From contig NW_025064904.1 of the NCBI RefSeq assembly GCF_019112545.1, positions 124,001-188,000 on the forward strand: 64,000 bases of DNA, in the 5' to 3' direction. A program made the translations under genes and the position numbers. Below are positions 21,476-34,505 of this stretch, piece by piece (the stretch's first letter is position 1; each line of letters opens with the position of its first letter). The notes under the pieces were generated by a model, which was not told the origin of the DNA, did not search any database, and worked only from the letters and a program-made list of their open reading frames with translations. Origin of the DNA: Guyanagaster necrorhizus. Lineage: Eukaryota; Basidiomycota; Agaricomycetes; Agaricales; Physalacriaceae.

Positions 21476-24400
21476 ATGGAAGCTTCGAATCCTTCAAATG
21501 TTCGCATTATCACGACACTGGGTCATGTCGACCATGGCAAGACAACTCTCATGGATTCGCTTTTGGCAGCAAACAACATTATTTCATCACGGATGGCTGG
21601 AAAAATGCGGTACTTGGATAGTCGGGAGGATGAGCAAGAGCGAGGAATCACGATGGAAAGCAGCGCTGTCTCCCTCAAATTCCAAGTTATGGGACGAAAC
21701 GAGAGTGGAGGTGCGCCTCTATGCCGATATAATCGTGAAATACGTGACAGACGTGCTCAGAAAGAACCCCGATATCCTACACCATAAATATGGTCGATAC
21801 ACCCGGTCACGTCGATTTTTCGGGGGAAGTGTCCACCGCATCTCGCCTATGTGACGGCGCGCTCATCTTGGTCGATGTCGTAGAGGGCGTTTGCACGCAG
21901 GTATGTGATTTCTCCATTTCTGCCATGTTCACGATCTAAAGGTGGGCAGACCATTTCAGTGCTTAGGCAAGCGTGGAAGGACGGACTCAAGCCTGTGCTG
22001 ATTATCAACAAGTTCGACCGCTTGATCACAGAGCTCCAACTAGCTCCAGTGGAGGCCTATCACCATCTGTCCCGGTTAATTGAACAGGTCAATGCCGTCA
22101 TGGGCGACTTTTTCGCTGGAGAGAGGATGGAGGATGATCTTCGTTGGCGGGAGGAGCGAGAGCGTAGGTTGGCAGAAAAGAAGGAGATGCAAGTCAACGA
22201 GACTGAAGCCACCATCAACGATGACGAGGAATTCCAGGAGAAAGATGACGAAGACATTTATTTTGCGCCGGAGAAGGGGAACGTCGTCTTCGCGTCTGCG
22301 ATTGATGGATGGGGCTTTCGTGTCGGGAAATTCGCGCAACTGTACGCGGTGAAGCTCGGTATAAAGGAAGCTAATCTTCGCAGGGTGCTGTGGGGAGATT
22401 TTTTCTTGGATCCAAAGACGAAGAAAGTCATCAGTTACAAGCATTTACGTGGGCGCGCTCTAAAGCCCTTATTTGTGCAGTTCGTGTTGGAAAATATATG
22501 GGCAGTATATGATGCCGTCGTGCTCAACCCGTACGTATATCTTTGCGGCCAAAAAAATGATGCGCTGATTGAGTGACGTAGGAATATGGAGAAGGTTGCC
22601 AAGATTACTTCTACCCTCAATTTGAAGATCCCTCTGCGCGATTTGAAGTCAAAGGATACTCGGCAACTTCTCTCGCTCATCTTCTCTCAATGGCTTTCTT
22701 TGTCTACGTGCATCATACAGTCGGTAATCGACGTCGTACCGGCCCCACCAGTTGCACAAGCTACTCGAATACCAAAAATGCTTTACCCAGATAGTCCTGA
22801 GCCGCCGATGCCCAAGAATAGGCTTGAAGAAAATCTATATACAGCCAATTACAGTTCGGACGCGTACGTTTGTGCATTCGTCAGCAAAATGTTTGTTGTA
22901 TCCGAGAAGGACTTACCGGAGAACCAAAAGAAAACCATAACTGCCGAGGAGATGAGGGCCAGAGCACGCGAGGCTCGAGAAGCCCGACAACATGGCCAGG
23001 CAGAGTCCGGCGCGGGAGCGGCGCCGTCGGGTATTGACCTTTCTTATAGGACAGAAGATACCAAAGCCGAAGAGACGAAACAAGACTCAGAGATCATACT
23101 GGGTTTTGCGCGTCTATATTCTGGTACCATCAAGACCGGCGCCACAATTTACTGTGCGCTTCCGAAGTATAATGCTTCATTGCCCTTCACACATCCGCAT
23201 AACGTCAAATATCTCAAGACGGCAACTGTGGAGGGCCTCTATGTGATGATGGGCAGGGAATTGACGACTGTCGGTTCTGTTCGGGCAGGAAATACTTTTG
23301 CTATCAGAGGTCTTGAAGGAATTGTGTGGAGAAGCGCCACTCTATGTGCACCTGGTCAAAATGGTCTCGAGAATGCTGCGGCGTTGGAAAATTGCATGAT
23401 CAATCTCGGACGTGTTGATCGCTCTGTGAGCATGAACGGTCTATTCGTTACACGACATACTGATGGGAAACTAGGTACCACCCATTGTTCGAGTCGCGGT
23501 TGAATCTCTTCTCCCCGCTGATATGCCTAAGGTTATCAGCGGTTTGAAATTACTTGTACAATCGGACCCGTCTGTAGAGTCTTTCCAGCAACAGACGGGT
23601 GAGCACGTTATTGTTGGAGCTGGCGAGTTGCATTTAGAGGTGAGGATATGAGATCTACGTCACGACTTTGGGATTGACAGATGGACACGCAGAGATGTTT
23701 GAAGGACCTACGTGAACGATTCGCCAAGGTAGAAATCCAGGCGTCCAAGCCCATCGTTCCTTTTCGTGAGACAGCAGTCAAAGGACAAGGCCGGTACATG
23801 TTGTGATTTTTAATCTTATTTTGACAATTGTTCACAGACATGCCCCCGCCCAAAACGACCGGTAGTCCACGTGGTACAATGAAAGGTGCCAGTTCACAAG
23901 GTATCGCAACATTTTCTATCCGCGCGTGTCCTCTTCCCAAGGCGATCCTGGAATTTATTCTGGACAATCTTCTCATCTTGAAAAACCTGGAACGGGATCG
24001 TCGGTCTGGTGATTCTGCGACAAGCTTGGAGGAACTTGATCAGGATTTTGTAGATGTGAATGGAGAGATCTTTAGGAAACCTACCGTAAAAACAGATCAA
24101 TTTTGGCCCACCTTGAATGACATCCTTGGGAAGGTTGGCGGGGAGTGGGGAAATGTGTTGGATCGGATATGGACATTTGGTCCTCAGCGGGTAGGTGCTT
24201 GCATGTTGATTGATGCAAGGAAGTCGGGGTCAATACGATCGTACGTCAACTTCCTACCTGTGATGGTGACTAGGTTTCATGATTGTTGGTATAGACTAAA
24301 ACAGCGTCTCGAGAGATCAATAGTAGGAGCAACTGATGTTGATGGCGACAAGACTCTCTATGATCTTGATGACTGTATTGAAACCGGGTTTCAACTGGCG

Positions 24401-25223
24401 ACCTTCCAAGGTCCTCTCTGTGCGGAGCCGGTCGAGGGGATGGCCTTTTTCTTGGAGGACCTGACCATCGACAGAGAAGGGCTTAAAAAGGAGATAGGTA
24501 TGTTGGCCTAAAGTAAATGATGTATGTGCGGTACTAAAGAAGCACAGAACAAAACCGATTAGCACAGGTAACTGGCTCAATGATAACATCTGTCAGAGAT
24601 GCATGCAGAAATGGTCTCCTCGACTGGTCTCCTCGACTGATGCTGGCTATATACTCATGCGATATACAAGCGTCCAGTAAGTGATGCTGATTGAATCTGT
24701 GTGCAGCATGATCTGACGGGCCTATTCCTATTTTCTTACAGCCGATGTTTTGGGTAAAGTTTATGGTGTTGTTGCGAAGCGTCGGGGGCGGATAGTGGCA
24801 GAAGAGATGCGGGAAGGCACATCTTTCTTCACAGTCTCGGCATTGCTTCCTGTAGTAGAGAGCTTTGGCTTCGCGGACGGTGAGAGTGATGGTTCTACCG
24901 TGATGATCAAAGTTAACTTCTGAACTGATAGATATACGGAAACGATCATCCGGGGCGGCAAGCCCTCAGCTTATATTCAATGGGTAAGTAAGAAACTCAT
25001 TTCAGTCGTGCTTCTTTTCTGACACAAATTCAGTTATGAAATGCTAGACCAGGACCCTTTTTGGGTCCCGACCACAGAGGAGGAACTAGAAGATTTGGGT
25101 GAAAAGGCAGATCGCGTGAATATAGCTAAGACTTACATGGATGCTGTCCGGGATCGCAAAGGACTATTTGTGGACCGGAAGATTGTCGAATTTGCAGAAA
25201 AACAAAGGACGTTGAAGCGTTAG
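21476..25223 (+). CDS. EFL1: Elongation factor-like GTPase 1 (60S maturation)
   Basis: EF-2-like cytoplasmic GTPase that, with Sdo1/SBDS, releases eIF6/Tif6 from pre-60S subunits. It starts [20 protein letters not shown] with the P-loop GHVDHGKT, then the switch I region [14 protein letters not shown], switch [22 protein letters not shown] and the G4 motif INKFDRL. An acidic insert ([20 protein letters not shown]) lies in the G domain, as in EFL1. Domain II-V blocks follow: [67 protein letters not shown], and a C-terminus [20 protein letters not shown] with [14 protein letters not shown] and [16 protein letters not shown]. An apparent frame change near 23450-23470 is a 49-nt intron (GTGAGC, branch ACTGAT, CTAG) joining to [11 protein letters not shown]. 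About 1,050 residues and a dozen introns. Confidence 0.95.
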
Positions 25224-26309
25224 GAACATCTGTTTACAGATGATTAGATTTATTTTTTGCTTTGTCATTATAGTGTATAACACGGTCCCTGTCCGTTGTA
25301 GATCCAATCGCTACCCTACGGTACAAAATGAATATTAGCAAACCCTGTGCTGTGAATCCAGCGCATCGTATATGACCGGCGTAAGCGGTGTTCTCATGGT
25401 GATAGGCATGATGGTACAATGATACACATTTGTTTCCGTGTCATTGATGAAAGTGCACGCTTAACGCAAGACGGTTTGTTGCCTAGATAATGGTGTAAGG
25501 GCGCAATTTAAACATTGTGAGCTCGAGGCGTCGGCTTTGCCAAAAGAAGGCGAACCGACAAATTTTGGGATTTTACTAGACGGAACAGTCATAGATTGAC
25601 TACAAACTGATGGACTGGATACAAGCTTTCATTGGCAGCAAAAATTGATTATCCGGTGTCATCTGACTCGTCTTTCTAGGAGGGGGAGCGATCGCAGAAG
25701 AGAAGGAAGAAGACACTTCTTTTCATCACGGTCTCGGTGTTGCTTCCTGACGAGCTTTGGCTTCACGGACGGGGAGAGTTGATGAATCTGTTGATAGACG
25801 CTTGATTAATATCCGGCGACTACGAACTTTCGGAGGGGCAAGCCCTCAGTTCACATTTAACGGGTGAGTAAGAAATGCGTTTCAACCGGGTTTCTAACGG
25901 AAGTCCAGATATGAAATCCTGAACCAGGGCCCTTTCTTGATCCAGGAGGAACTACAAAAAATAGATCGTATGAATGAATATGGGATGGGTGGTGTTCGAA
26001 CATTAGAGATCGTTGGATTTGCGGAGATATAGAGGTTATTAGAGCGGTAGAAATGAGGGTGTACTTGTACAGATAATTAAATTCCGGCCCTTAGGTACTC
26101 CTGTACCTTTGGAGGCTGGAATACGACAATCCAGGGAAAAATGCAAAATTTCATTCTATCAGGGGCAATTACGTAATCGCCTAATCCGCGGTTGATGTGT
26201 TCTCGATATTCAGTCTCACGTCCGTGCTAGCAGTTCCTCATTCTCTCTTTTTGCACCTTATAATTTCCTCGTCGGCTGCTTGGCCGCCTGGCAGTGGTAC
26301 CAGCGCTGA
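25224..26309. other. Intergenic region EFL1 / CDC25, containing an EFL1 fragment
   Basis: About 1.1 kb with no functional gene. Its central third is a decayed copy of the EFL1 3' end, annotated separately. The rest looks unique and includes the RasGEF gene promoter. Confidence 0.5.
25680..26045 (+). pseudogene. Decayed duplicate of the EFL1 3' end
   Basis: This stretch aligns by eye with EFL1 from about 24,800 to 25,205. Shared runs in the same order are GCAGAAGAGA, TTGCTTCCTG, GAGCTTTGGCTTC, GGGGCAAGCCCTCAG, GGGTGAGTAAGAAA (EFL1 has GGGTAAGTAAGAAA at its last intron donor), TATGAAAT and GAGGAGGAACTA-type sequence. The intron is included, so it is a DNA-level duplication and not a retrocopy. 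The copy has many substitutions and indels, lacks an open frame and lies about 460 bp after the EFL1 stop. No function is expected. Confidence 0.8.
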
Positions 26310-29300
26310 ATGGCAACGGTCGCGGTCCCTATATTCGGCGGCCATCACGCTTCTTTTCTGCCCAACTCGACCCAATCTTCTTCGGCGGCTGTCGGTACCT
26401 CCCCCCAGTCCCAGTCAGCTCAGATGCAAGACCAGGACCTTTCTGAAGAATACCCTATTCTGTATTGTCGTGCCCTCTATGACTACGAGGCCCAGGACGC
26501 ATCAGCTCTGTCGTTCCGGAGAAACGATATTATCGAGGTCTTGACGCAACAGGCCTCGGGATGGTGGGACGGCTTACTAAGGGAAGAGAGAGGCTGGTTC
26601 CCGTCAAATTATGTGACCATCATTTCGGAGGAGGACGCAGAGCTGGCGCTTACTGGATCCGATTTCTCGAACACGGACGCCTCGGGGAATAGCAACCAAC
26701 GTCATTCCATTGTTGACATATCGCACGCCATGATGAGGGGCTCTCAATCAGATAACGAAGAATGGTTGGACAGTGAACTGAACGGGGCTGGGAGCGGGAT
26801 CGACGACCTGGCAAATTCGATGTGGGAGGCTGGTTCATCCAGTGATTTCTGGATGCCACAAGTAGATCCTAATGGGCAGGTAAGATACCGTCACCTCTCT
26901 ATCATCGTAATAAGGACTAATAATAATCAGATATTCTACGTTAATACGAAAACCGGCCAGCAGTCTCGCGACCTTCCGCAGGAGACGGAGGACGAAATAT
27001 CGGACAGCGATTTAGTTGCACTCACGTCGCAGGCCAGTTCACGTTCCGGTGCGAGTGCGAGACTCGCTTTCGGGTCTAACAATACATTTGAGCCCGCCGC
27101 CAGTGACTCCGATACGACTGGTAACATGGCAGGCTTTGGGCTCCCTCGTCGCTCGGGGACACCGGAACCATGGATCAAGAAGCTTGCAGATGATGGGATG
27201 TCCTACTTCTACTATAATAAAGTCGATGGCAGCGTTCAGTGGACGCGACCAGAGGCACCTCGAAACCATTCTTCCAAAACACCGACTCAGCCATCACAGA
27301 CCACGTCTTCCTCTGCACCGTTTCATTCATTTCAGCCAGGAGATACGAATAGGTTTAGCCTGTATTCCGATAGCTCCGACATTCAACCTTTTGATAATGT
27401 GTCCAGTGTTCGGCCAGACACGAATGGGCATCCCGAGCCGTTGCAGCGACCGGCTTATGTTGACTCTCTCGTCATGGAACTCACCGGCGCCGAACGAATA
27501 GCCCAATTGCTTCAGAAGGCATTGGCACCTCCACCTGCCGAAGTTCTGACAGACTTATCCGCGATTGCAAAGAATGCTATCCAAGCGGTAGTGGATAACA
27601 TCCAGTTGAATGGTATCGTGCGCAGAACAGAAAATGATAGGAAAATGGACGAGATGATTCATGCTGTTGTTTTGGCGGTTCGGAATCTCCTTTATGTGTC
27701 TGCCATCCCTGCTGGTCAAATCCCGAACCACCTCCTTCCCCGGAGCGTCCATGAACGTGAAGTTAAAGCCACACAGCCGACTCCTCCATCTCCGCTGAAG
27801 CCAGCTCAACGAAAAGTAACGGCGACATTGTCTCGCCTCGTGTTGTCGGCACGTGCCATGCAATACGATTCGGGTTCATCACTCTCAGATACTTTGAATC
27901 GCATTGAAGTTGATGCGGATGAACTCGAACGTGCTGTCATATCGTTTGTGTTGGAGGTGCAAAGAAACCGTTCTTCTTCTGTATCGGAAAAGTCCGACAA
28001 GCGATTGCACGGAGTCTTCTCCACCGCTAACATCGGTTTGGGCCTTGTGGGAGCCGGCGCAGCAGGAACATGGAAAGGTTTCGGTTGGGTGTCACTGGAA
28101 GCTGACGAACAGAATCCGCAGAAAGTTTTAAGCGCCGAAGTTGCAAATGAAGTAGGATCCCATGTGGCCCAACTGAATCACCAGTTTGTCCAGCTCGGCA
28201 CCACCCTAAAATCACTGGACTTCGGTGCAGGTATGTTTTAATGATATAGAAAGACACCTGTATTGATCTCGTATCCTGTTAGTTCGATCACAGACAAAAG
28301 ATTTCATCGCGCAGGTGTCGTCGTTCCTGTGCTTTGTCACAAATATCCATATTGCACGCCATGTCGATATCGATGGAATACGGCAAGAGTCAAATCATGT
28401 TCCAAATGATTTGTATGTTCCGAGTGTCATCAACGCTCGATTACTCGTTCGGACCTTGGAATGCGCTGTGCAAGCTCTATACGATGATGGCGCGGCCCTA
28501 TTTTTGGCATCTCAGTCATGGCGGGAAGGAGACGCCCATGCCGTTTTTGACTACGCTGACATGATTGAGGCGTCGATCCAGGCTAACTTGACTGTTGTCC
28601 AACAAGCGCTCGATGATCTTTTGTCGATTGGTCATGACCAGGCAGAAATTGGCCAGGGTGATTACAATGGATCGATTGAATGGCGCATGTCGCGTTTGAG
28701 TATCATTGATACTCAGCTTGGAGGTTCCGGAGGTTCTGCACGTCCAGTATCGCCTATGCCTGGCGAATATGAGACACCTGGAGACGACGTGGTCGATATA
28801 GGATATGTATTCAGCAGACCGCCAGCCGCAGACCGCGCCAGCTATCCAAGGCCTTATCATACACCGAATGCCTCGATGACGGTCTCTATGAATGGTAATT
28901 CCTTCGCCGAAGCAACGGAAGAGACGGTGGTCGGATACGAAGACGACGACGTGCATTCTACATTTCCGCATGATGAACCCAGTCCATTCTATGACGAAAG
29001 TGAGACGCCTTGTTGATATCTCAACAGTGTACATTTGTCTAAATTATTATCTGTAGCGCAACCGCCAAAGACTCAGCGGAAAAAGGATCTCAAGGGTCTT
29101 CTTGGTGACGAGTACAAGGAAGCACCTGAGCCTCCCGAAACACCATGGTATCTGCTTCCTAAGTACGATCCAGAGGATATTTTGATTGATACCGACAACT
29201 CTGTTCGTGGAGGGACTGTACCTGCCTTGGTGGAGCGACTAACAGCCCATGAACAAGCTGGTATGTAAGATTACCTGACTAAACCGTCATACTAATGGTT

Positions 29301-30766
29301 TCGCATCAGATCGTGCCTTCATCAAGGCCTTTATGATGACCTTCAAGTCCTTTACAACGGTTGACACGTTGTTCGATTTACTTGTTCGGCGTTTTAGGAT
29401 ACAGCCGCCACCAGATCTGAATCCAAAAGAGCTGGAAAATTGGGCAACACTAAAGCAGCGCGTTATTCAGATGAGGTCCACTTGCACCCCTGTATCTCAT
29501 CGACTCTGTCCGCTCACTGGTACGAAACAGGGTCCTAAACACATTTAAGTCAATGGTATTGGATGACGATATTCTCGAAAAGGAGGACGTGCACATCCTG
29601 CAGCAGATGAAGGAGTTCATATCATCAGATGAGGTATCTCATTTTGCGGCGGCGAAGCAATTGATGCTTCATATCGAGAGAGCGGTCAGTGTGTCTAGCA
29701 ACAGATCTCTGCTTAATGCTCAACCTCTTCTTTTACAGCAAAAGGGCGGCGATCGCGTCAAAATCGTCCCGGTAAATCTCACCCAGGCGCCGCCTCCTAT
29801 ATATCCTAAACAGAACAAGAAGCTAAAGTTGGCGGATATTGAGCCTTTGGAATTGGCCCGACAGCTCACTATAATGGAGAGCAATTTATTCCAGCGTATC
29901 AAGCCTATGGAGTGTTTGCAACGAGCACGCGAACAAAAGACTGAAAACTCTGATAATATCACCACTGTAATCCATGCAAGTAATCGAGTAGGTTATATTT
30001 CTCATCTGCTGTTCGAACTCATGAACTCACTTTCGTACTGAGATTGCAGACTGGGTTGCGGACTCTATCCTTACTAAGGAAGATTCCCGACGTCGTGCCT
30101 CAACAGTCAAGCATTTGATTAGCGTGGCTGATGTACGTCCGGCCTCATCTTGTGTTCTGTGGCAGCGCCTAAATTACTCCTTATAGCGCTGTCGCACGTT
30201 GAACAATTTCTCTACCATGATCGCAATAACATCTGGACTGAACACTCCACCCATTCGACGGTTAAAGCGAACATGGGAGCAAGTCAGCCAACGATACTTG
30301 GCTCAGTTTGGTGCCTGCGAAATGACTATTGATAGCAACAAGAACTTTAACAAGTACCGTTCTTTGATGGCGACTGTGACCCCGCCCTGCGTACCTTTCA
30401 TTGGTGAGATCGTTACCCACTCATGGTCCCCTACTATATGTAACCTTTTCTCCAGGTGTGTTTCTATCAACACTACAGTTCATTCAGGATGGGAACCCCG
30501 ATAACCTTCCAGGCGGTCTGGTCAATTTCAAAAAGCGTCAAAAAGCATCGGAAGTCATCAGCGATATCCAACGTTGGCAGGCCCAATCGTTCAACTTCCA
30601 GCCAATACCCACTATTCAGCAGTACATTGAAGATTCATTATCACAATTCAATGATACGACTAAGGCTACCAGCGACATGTTCTGGGCACTCAGCTTGGAA
30701 CGGGAACCTAGGGAGAGGGAGGATGAAAAGATGGCCCGGTTACTTCAAGAGAGCGGATTTTTGTAG
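26310..30766 (+). CDS. CDC25: Ras guanine nucleotide exchange factor (Cdc25-like; SH3-WW-WW-RasGEFN-RasGEF)
   Basis: Activator of Ras/cAMP signalling at the plasma membrane. From the ATG at 26310 the order is: an SH3 domain around residues 50-105 (LYCRALYDYEAQDASALSFR, then GWWDGLLREERGWFPSNYVT); a degenerate WW motif around 180 (WMPQVDPNGQ joined to IFYVNTKTGQQSRDLP); a second WW around 270 (PWIKKLADDGMSYFYYNKVD, then QWTRPE); a long helical middle; RasGEF_N (DNSVRGGTVPALVERLTAHE, KAFMMTFKSFTTVDTLFDLL); and the RasGEF catalytic domain (EPLELARQLTIMESNLFQRI, then LLYHDRNNI-type exons, TPPCVPFIG with VFLSTLQFIQDGNPDNLPGG and LVNFKKRQK). It ends EDEKMARLLQESGFL. About 1,300 residues. The 51-nt intron at 26880-26930 is open in frame. 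Family call is secure; the pairing with a specific Ras is inferred. Confidence 0.92.
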
Positions 30767-31690
30767 TGTGTTAATTTCTTTTTTGCTTTTATTGACGGGA
30801 CGGTGCTTTTTGGCAATCTGTATTATTGTTAATCCTGGTACTGGTCTGTATATGCTTGTTGTGTACAGTAGAATGACATCTTCTAGAAACACTCTTTTTT
30901 CTGCATCATGCTAGCGTGGTATCAGCTATCCTCAGTGTTTACCTCGTACAGAGGTAATTGCTGTAATATCTTATATGTATGCGTTAACTATACACCCACC
31001 GAGACCTTGGTTTTTGCGGGACTACCTGCAGCCGCGATAACAAGAAGGTATATATTACTAGAATTCACTCACTGCGATCTGCTGAACTCAGGCTAGAAAG
31101 ACTTGTTGCTAGCGACAAGCCAATGGCTATGAAAGGACGTTATCGGTGCACAAAGGACGTTCAGACGATGCATGCGTCTCCCACAAAATGGGAAATAGAT
31201 AGTCATGTATATCAAAGTGCGCACCGTTAGAGCGCAGAAACCAAACTAGGGCGGTAGATAAGTTCGCCACAAGCATATCAAGGTCCAACCTAGGTGGCAA
31301 GTGGATTAGCCTCCAGCATTGTAGCAGTTGTTCTATCATATTTATATGTACAGATTTCTCCAGTGATTTGTTTCATCGGAGTGACTGGATTGACCCACAA
31401 GTTCTTGAGAACCGTTCTTGAGACATGTATACAATACCACACTCCGATGACATTAAGAATCATAATGCTGCATGAAGTGCATGCGGTGACTGCTCCTGCG
31501 TACTGTTGGCACGGGTCTCGACTACAACAGAGACAGAAAGTTACAGCTTGCAGCTCGCCTCAAGCTCAGATAGTACTTAAGTAATTGCTGCAATTTATTA
31601 GCGCAAATTTCGTTGCTAGGAAGTAGTGTAAGAAATAAAACACAATATAGTAAGTGTTTTACAATGCATATCCTACTGAACAGAAAGATC
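30767..31690. other. Intergenic region between convergent CDC25 and WD40 gene
   Basis: 924 bp between two convergent genes. I see only short non-conserved frames and a small imperfect direct repeat (GTTCTTGAGA at 31401 and again 12 bp later). No gene is supported. Confidence 0.5.
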
Positions 31691-34505
31691 TTAAATCGTT
31701 TCGATCTTTTCAAAATACCCAGCATGGGTATCAAACACCGAAATTATACCCTGGGCATCGCCTCTGAATAATTTTGTCAGTGAATGGAGCAGAACGGATC
31801 AGCCATGACAAACTGACACTACTAAATCATACTCTCCCTTCAATCGGTCGCCGATACTGAAGTAAGCGATGTCGGAGTTCATCTCAACGAGAACGGTACC
31901 ATTATTGGAAGAGACTGTGGGATCCCACATACGCACCATCCCTAGCGCTCAGATGTGAGTATAAGAATTGCGCAAAATATGCCATACTCACCATCTTCGC
32001 CACCTGTAATTAATCCCATGCGGCCATTCGACTTCAGTGTCACCCACTCCGAATGAACAATACCGAAAGAAACATTGCCGGGCGTAACCTTGCATTCATC
32101 CTGATGTTCAAATTCCTCCATGACTCCTTTATCTAGCATTCGAAGATCGTAAACCTGTGTCTTATTGTCATTCCTAGACACGGCCAAGAAACGATCATTC
32201 GGGCTGAAGGATGCGCAATTGACCTCTAGATCAGGTCTACCAGCTTTAGGTTGATCAAGAAAAATATGTTTAGAGGCTCTATTGCAGCGATTGCGAATAT
32301 CATAAAGTCGAAGATGTTTCTCGGGTTCACCAGCTGTGAAAAGCGCTAGCCATGATCCTAGGTTGGAGGACGATGAATACATGAGGTAACTAAAATCTCG
32401 CTGACGCGTACCTTCTGAATTGATCGTCATTGCATCTCCCGCTTCCTGGGCGTCGTCAAAATTATAGATAGGATCAGGGTCCTCATACGGATTCCATGCC
32501 TTATGGTAACCAACACCGGCTATGGACTTACTGAGCGGTTCGGACGAGGCAAAGATGGAATTGGCCGTCGGACCCCTCCCCCAAACAAATGCACCGACTG
32601 AATGACGACCTGGTTGTCTATCCGCAATTGATAGCTCTTCATGTCGACGAGAATCAGAGAAAATGTCCGTGTAGATACATAATTTACTATTTGCACCACA
32701 TATTCAGAAAAAACGGATTTTCAGGAAGCCCTGCTCACCTAGAGGCAACTGCGAGATCGGGGGTGAGTGAATAAGGGTTGAAAGCGATGTCATGGGTTAC
32801 ACGTGTATGGTCGTAGTCTGGGGCAGAGGTTGAGCAGAAGAGTCGCAGTCATCAGAGACAGTTGACATACGAAATATCTGTTCGCAGCTATTTCCTGGTA
32901 TGTCCGGGCTGAACTGCCAAAAACGTACATTTTTGTCCTCTCCAGAAGATGCAAAACGTTGACTAAATATGTAAGTTTTCGTGTCTAGAAGTAGAAGAAC
33001 TCGCACCTTTTGGCATCAAACGCGATGTCGTTGACGGAAAAATATTTGTACAGATATTTTGGTCTCCAACCATCTCTGGCCGAACAATGGGGATCGTTAC
33101 TGTACTCATATTCGATCCGTCCACCTTCCGATTTTTCATCCTTGTCCTCAAGCACTAATCATATGAGGATCAATATTCTGTGCCAAACGGGATAGTTTCT
33201 CACCCCTCTTGAAACCGTTGTGACCCCATGGCCAATAATGCTCAGTGTGTTCACCGTTCCCTTCGTCTTCCTCACCTGGCTCACACTTTGTCTTCAACGT
33301 TATACGTCTATCTTGACACCACAAAAGCAGCGCGCCATTCTTGTTATATGTGCAGTCCGTCTCTTGGTCTCGTTAAAATGGTTTGGAATTTCGTACTTTT
33401 AGGTTGCGTACCTCTGGCGCTTCCACCAGCTGTAGCACTGCAAGCGGCAATACAGCCCTTGTATTGGATAATCTTATTGATAGCTAAAAAGGAGACTAAG
33501 GACAATGGAGACTAGTAGAAGATCAACTCACGTCCGGCCGCAGCGTATTCCCACCTCTGTGTAATGCTTCTATGAGGCAAACTGTATCTAGCAGGACCTT
33601 GCCCTTCAAGGACAAAGTTGTGTGGATGTGACACACGTTGTGAAGGAAATACTATCCCCGTATCGTTTAGCTAAGAGCCAGATGTTATTAACAGGGAAGC
33701 CACAGGCCATAAAACCGTACCATGTCCCAAATATATTGTCTTTCGTTTGGTGGCGCACGAGGAACGACTTGAGGTTGATATGGTCGGTTCGTTAGACGCA
33801 GACGCCGTTCGCAGGGAGGCAACTTCTTTGACGCTGACTCGAGGTTGGTAAAGGGTTGAGAAATAGCGGATTCCTCTCCTCCTGCTTTAAATGGGATTTG
33901 ATGCCACTATAGTGTTTTGCGTAAGCCTCCTACAGCATTCCCTATAAGCAGCAAAACATACTATGTTCTGATTCGCCCACGTCCCCTTGACATACTCGTC
34001 TTCAACATTATCTAGTTCGTTCGATTGACGGTGCGACGATGGCTGATCAGACCATTTCTGATGCACAACAATCCTTATCGATGACTTTCTTGGTGTATGC
34101 GGGGAGAGGCTGCTGAAATCGTCTTGTGAAGGCAGAATAGACTTTGCAACGTGTTTCTGAGGCATGGCCTGAGTTGAAGGGATAAAGAGACAAAATTTCA
34201 CACACCAGATGTTTCGCTGGTGCCGTTGGTCGCTTGGTAAGTCGGGAGGCTTTGTGGTGCGATGAGGAGGAAGGCTGGGGTGTGTGTTTCTGACGATGAG
34301 AACTTGAGGCCACAACGGATTTTGCAGGCGACTGGGACTTGATGAATGCTGGTAGTTCGTCGTCGTCGTCGCTCAATAAGAGAAAAGGTCTGTCCTTGGA
34401 CCCTTCTGCCCCGGGCAACGGTGTAGTTGTGGACCTTGGGTGCTTTCTCGAACCAGAGGCGACAGGTTCAGATGGCCGTTTCTTGAACCATTGGAATATT
34501 GACAT
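31691..34505 (-). CDS. WD40-repeat protein with Ser-rich N-terminal tail
   Basis: A beta-propeller protein whose exact family I do not recognise. It starts MSIFQWFKKRPSEPVASGSR and has a low-complexity, basic, Ser/Pro-rich tail with an acidic run (LLLSDDDDELPAF). Exons then join through DEYVKGTWANQNI to VWHQIPFKAGGEE, RLRLTNRPYQPQVVPRAPP with YIWDM, and LNDTGIVFPSQRVSHPHNFV. Propeller blades follow: ASSGEDKNVRFWQFSPDIPG, THDIAFNPYS, LRLYDIRNRCNRASKH, VNCASFSPNDRFLAVSRNDN with TQVYDLRMLDKG, GLITGGEDGMVRMWDPTVS, and the last ..GIISVFDTHAGYFEKIETI. The stop is at 31691-31693. Internal frames were checked at the N-terminus and last two exons. The IFQWF segment at the very N-terminus resembles part of a PCNA-interacting motif, but this is inference. 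The gene is divergent from DAD1. Confidence 0.8.

Noticed and set aside
23340..23505. Apparent frameshift in EFL1 before [11 protein letters not shown]
   Set aside because: A consensus 49-nt intron (GTGAGC, ACTGAT branch, CTAG) removes it and keeps the frame.
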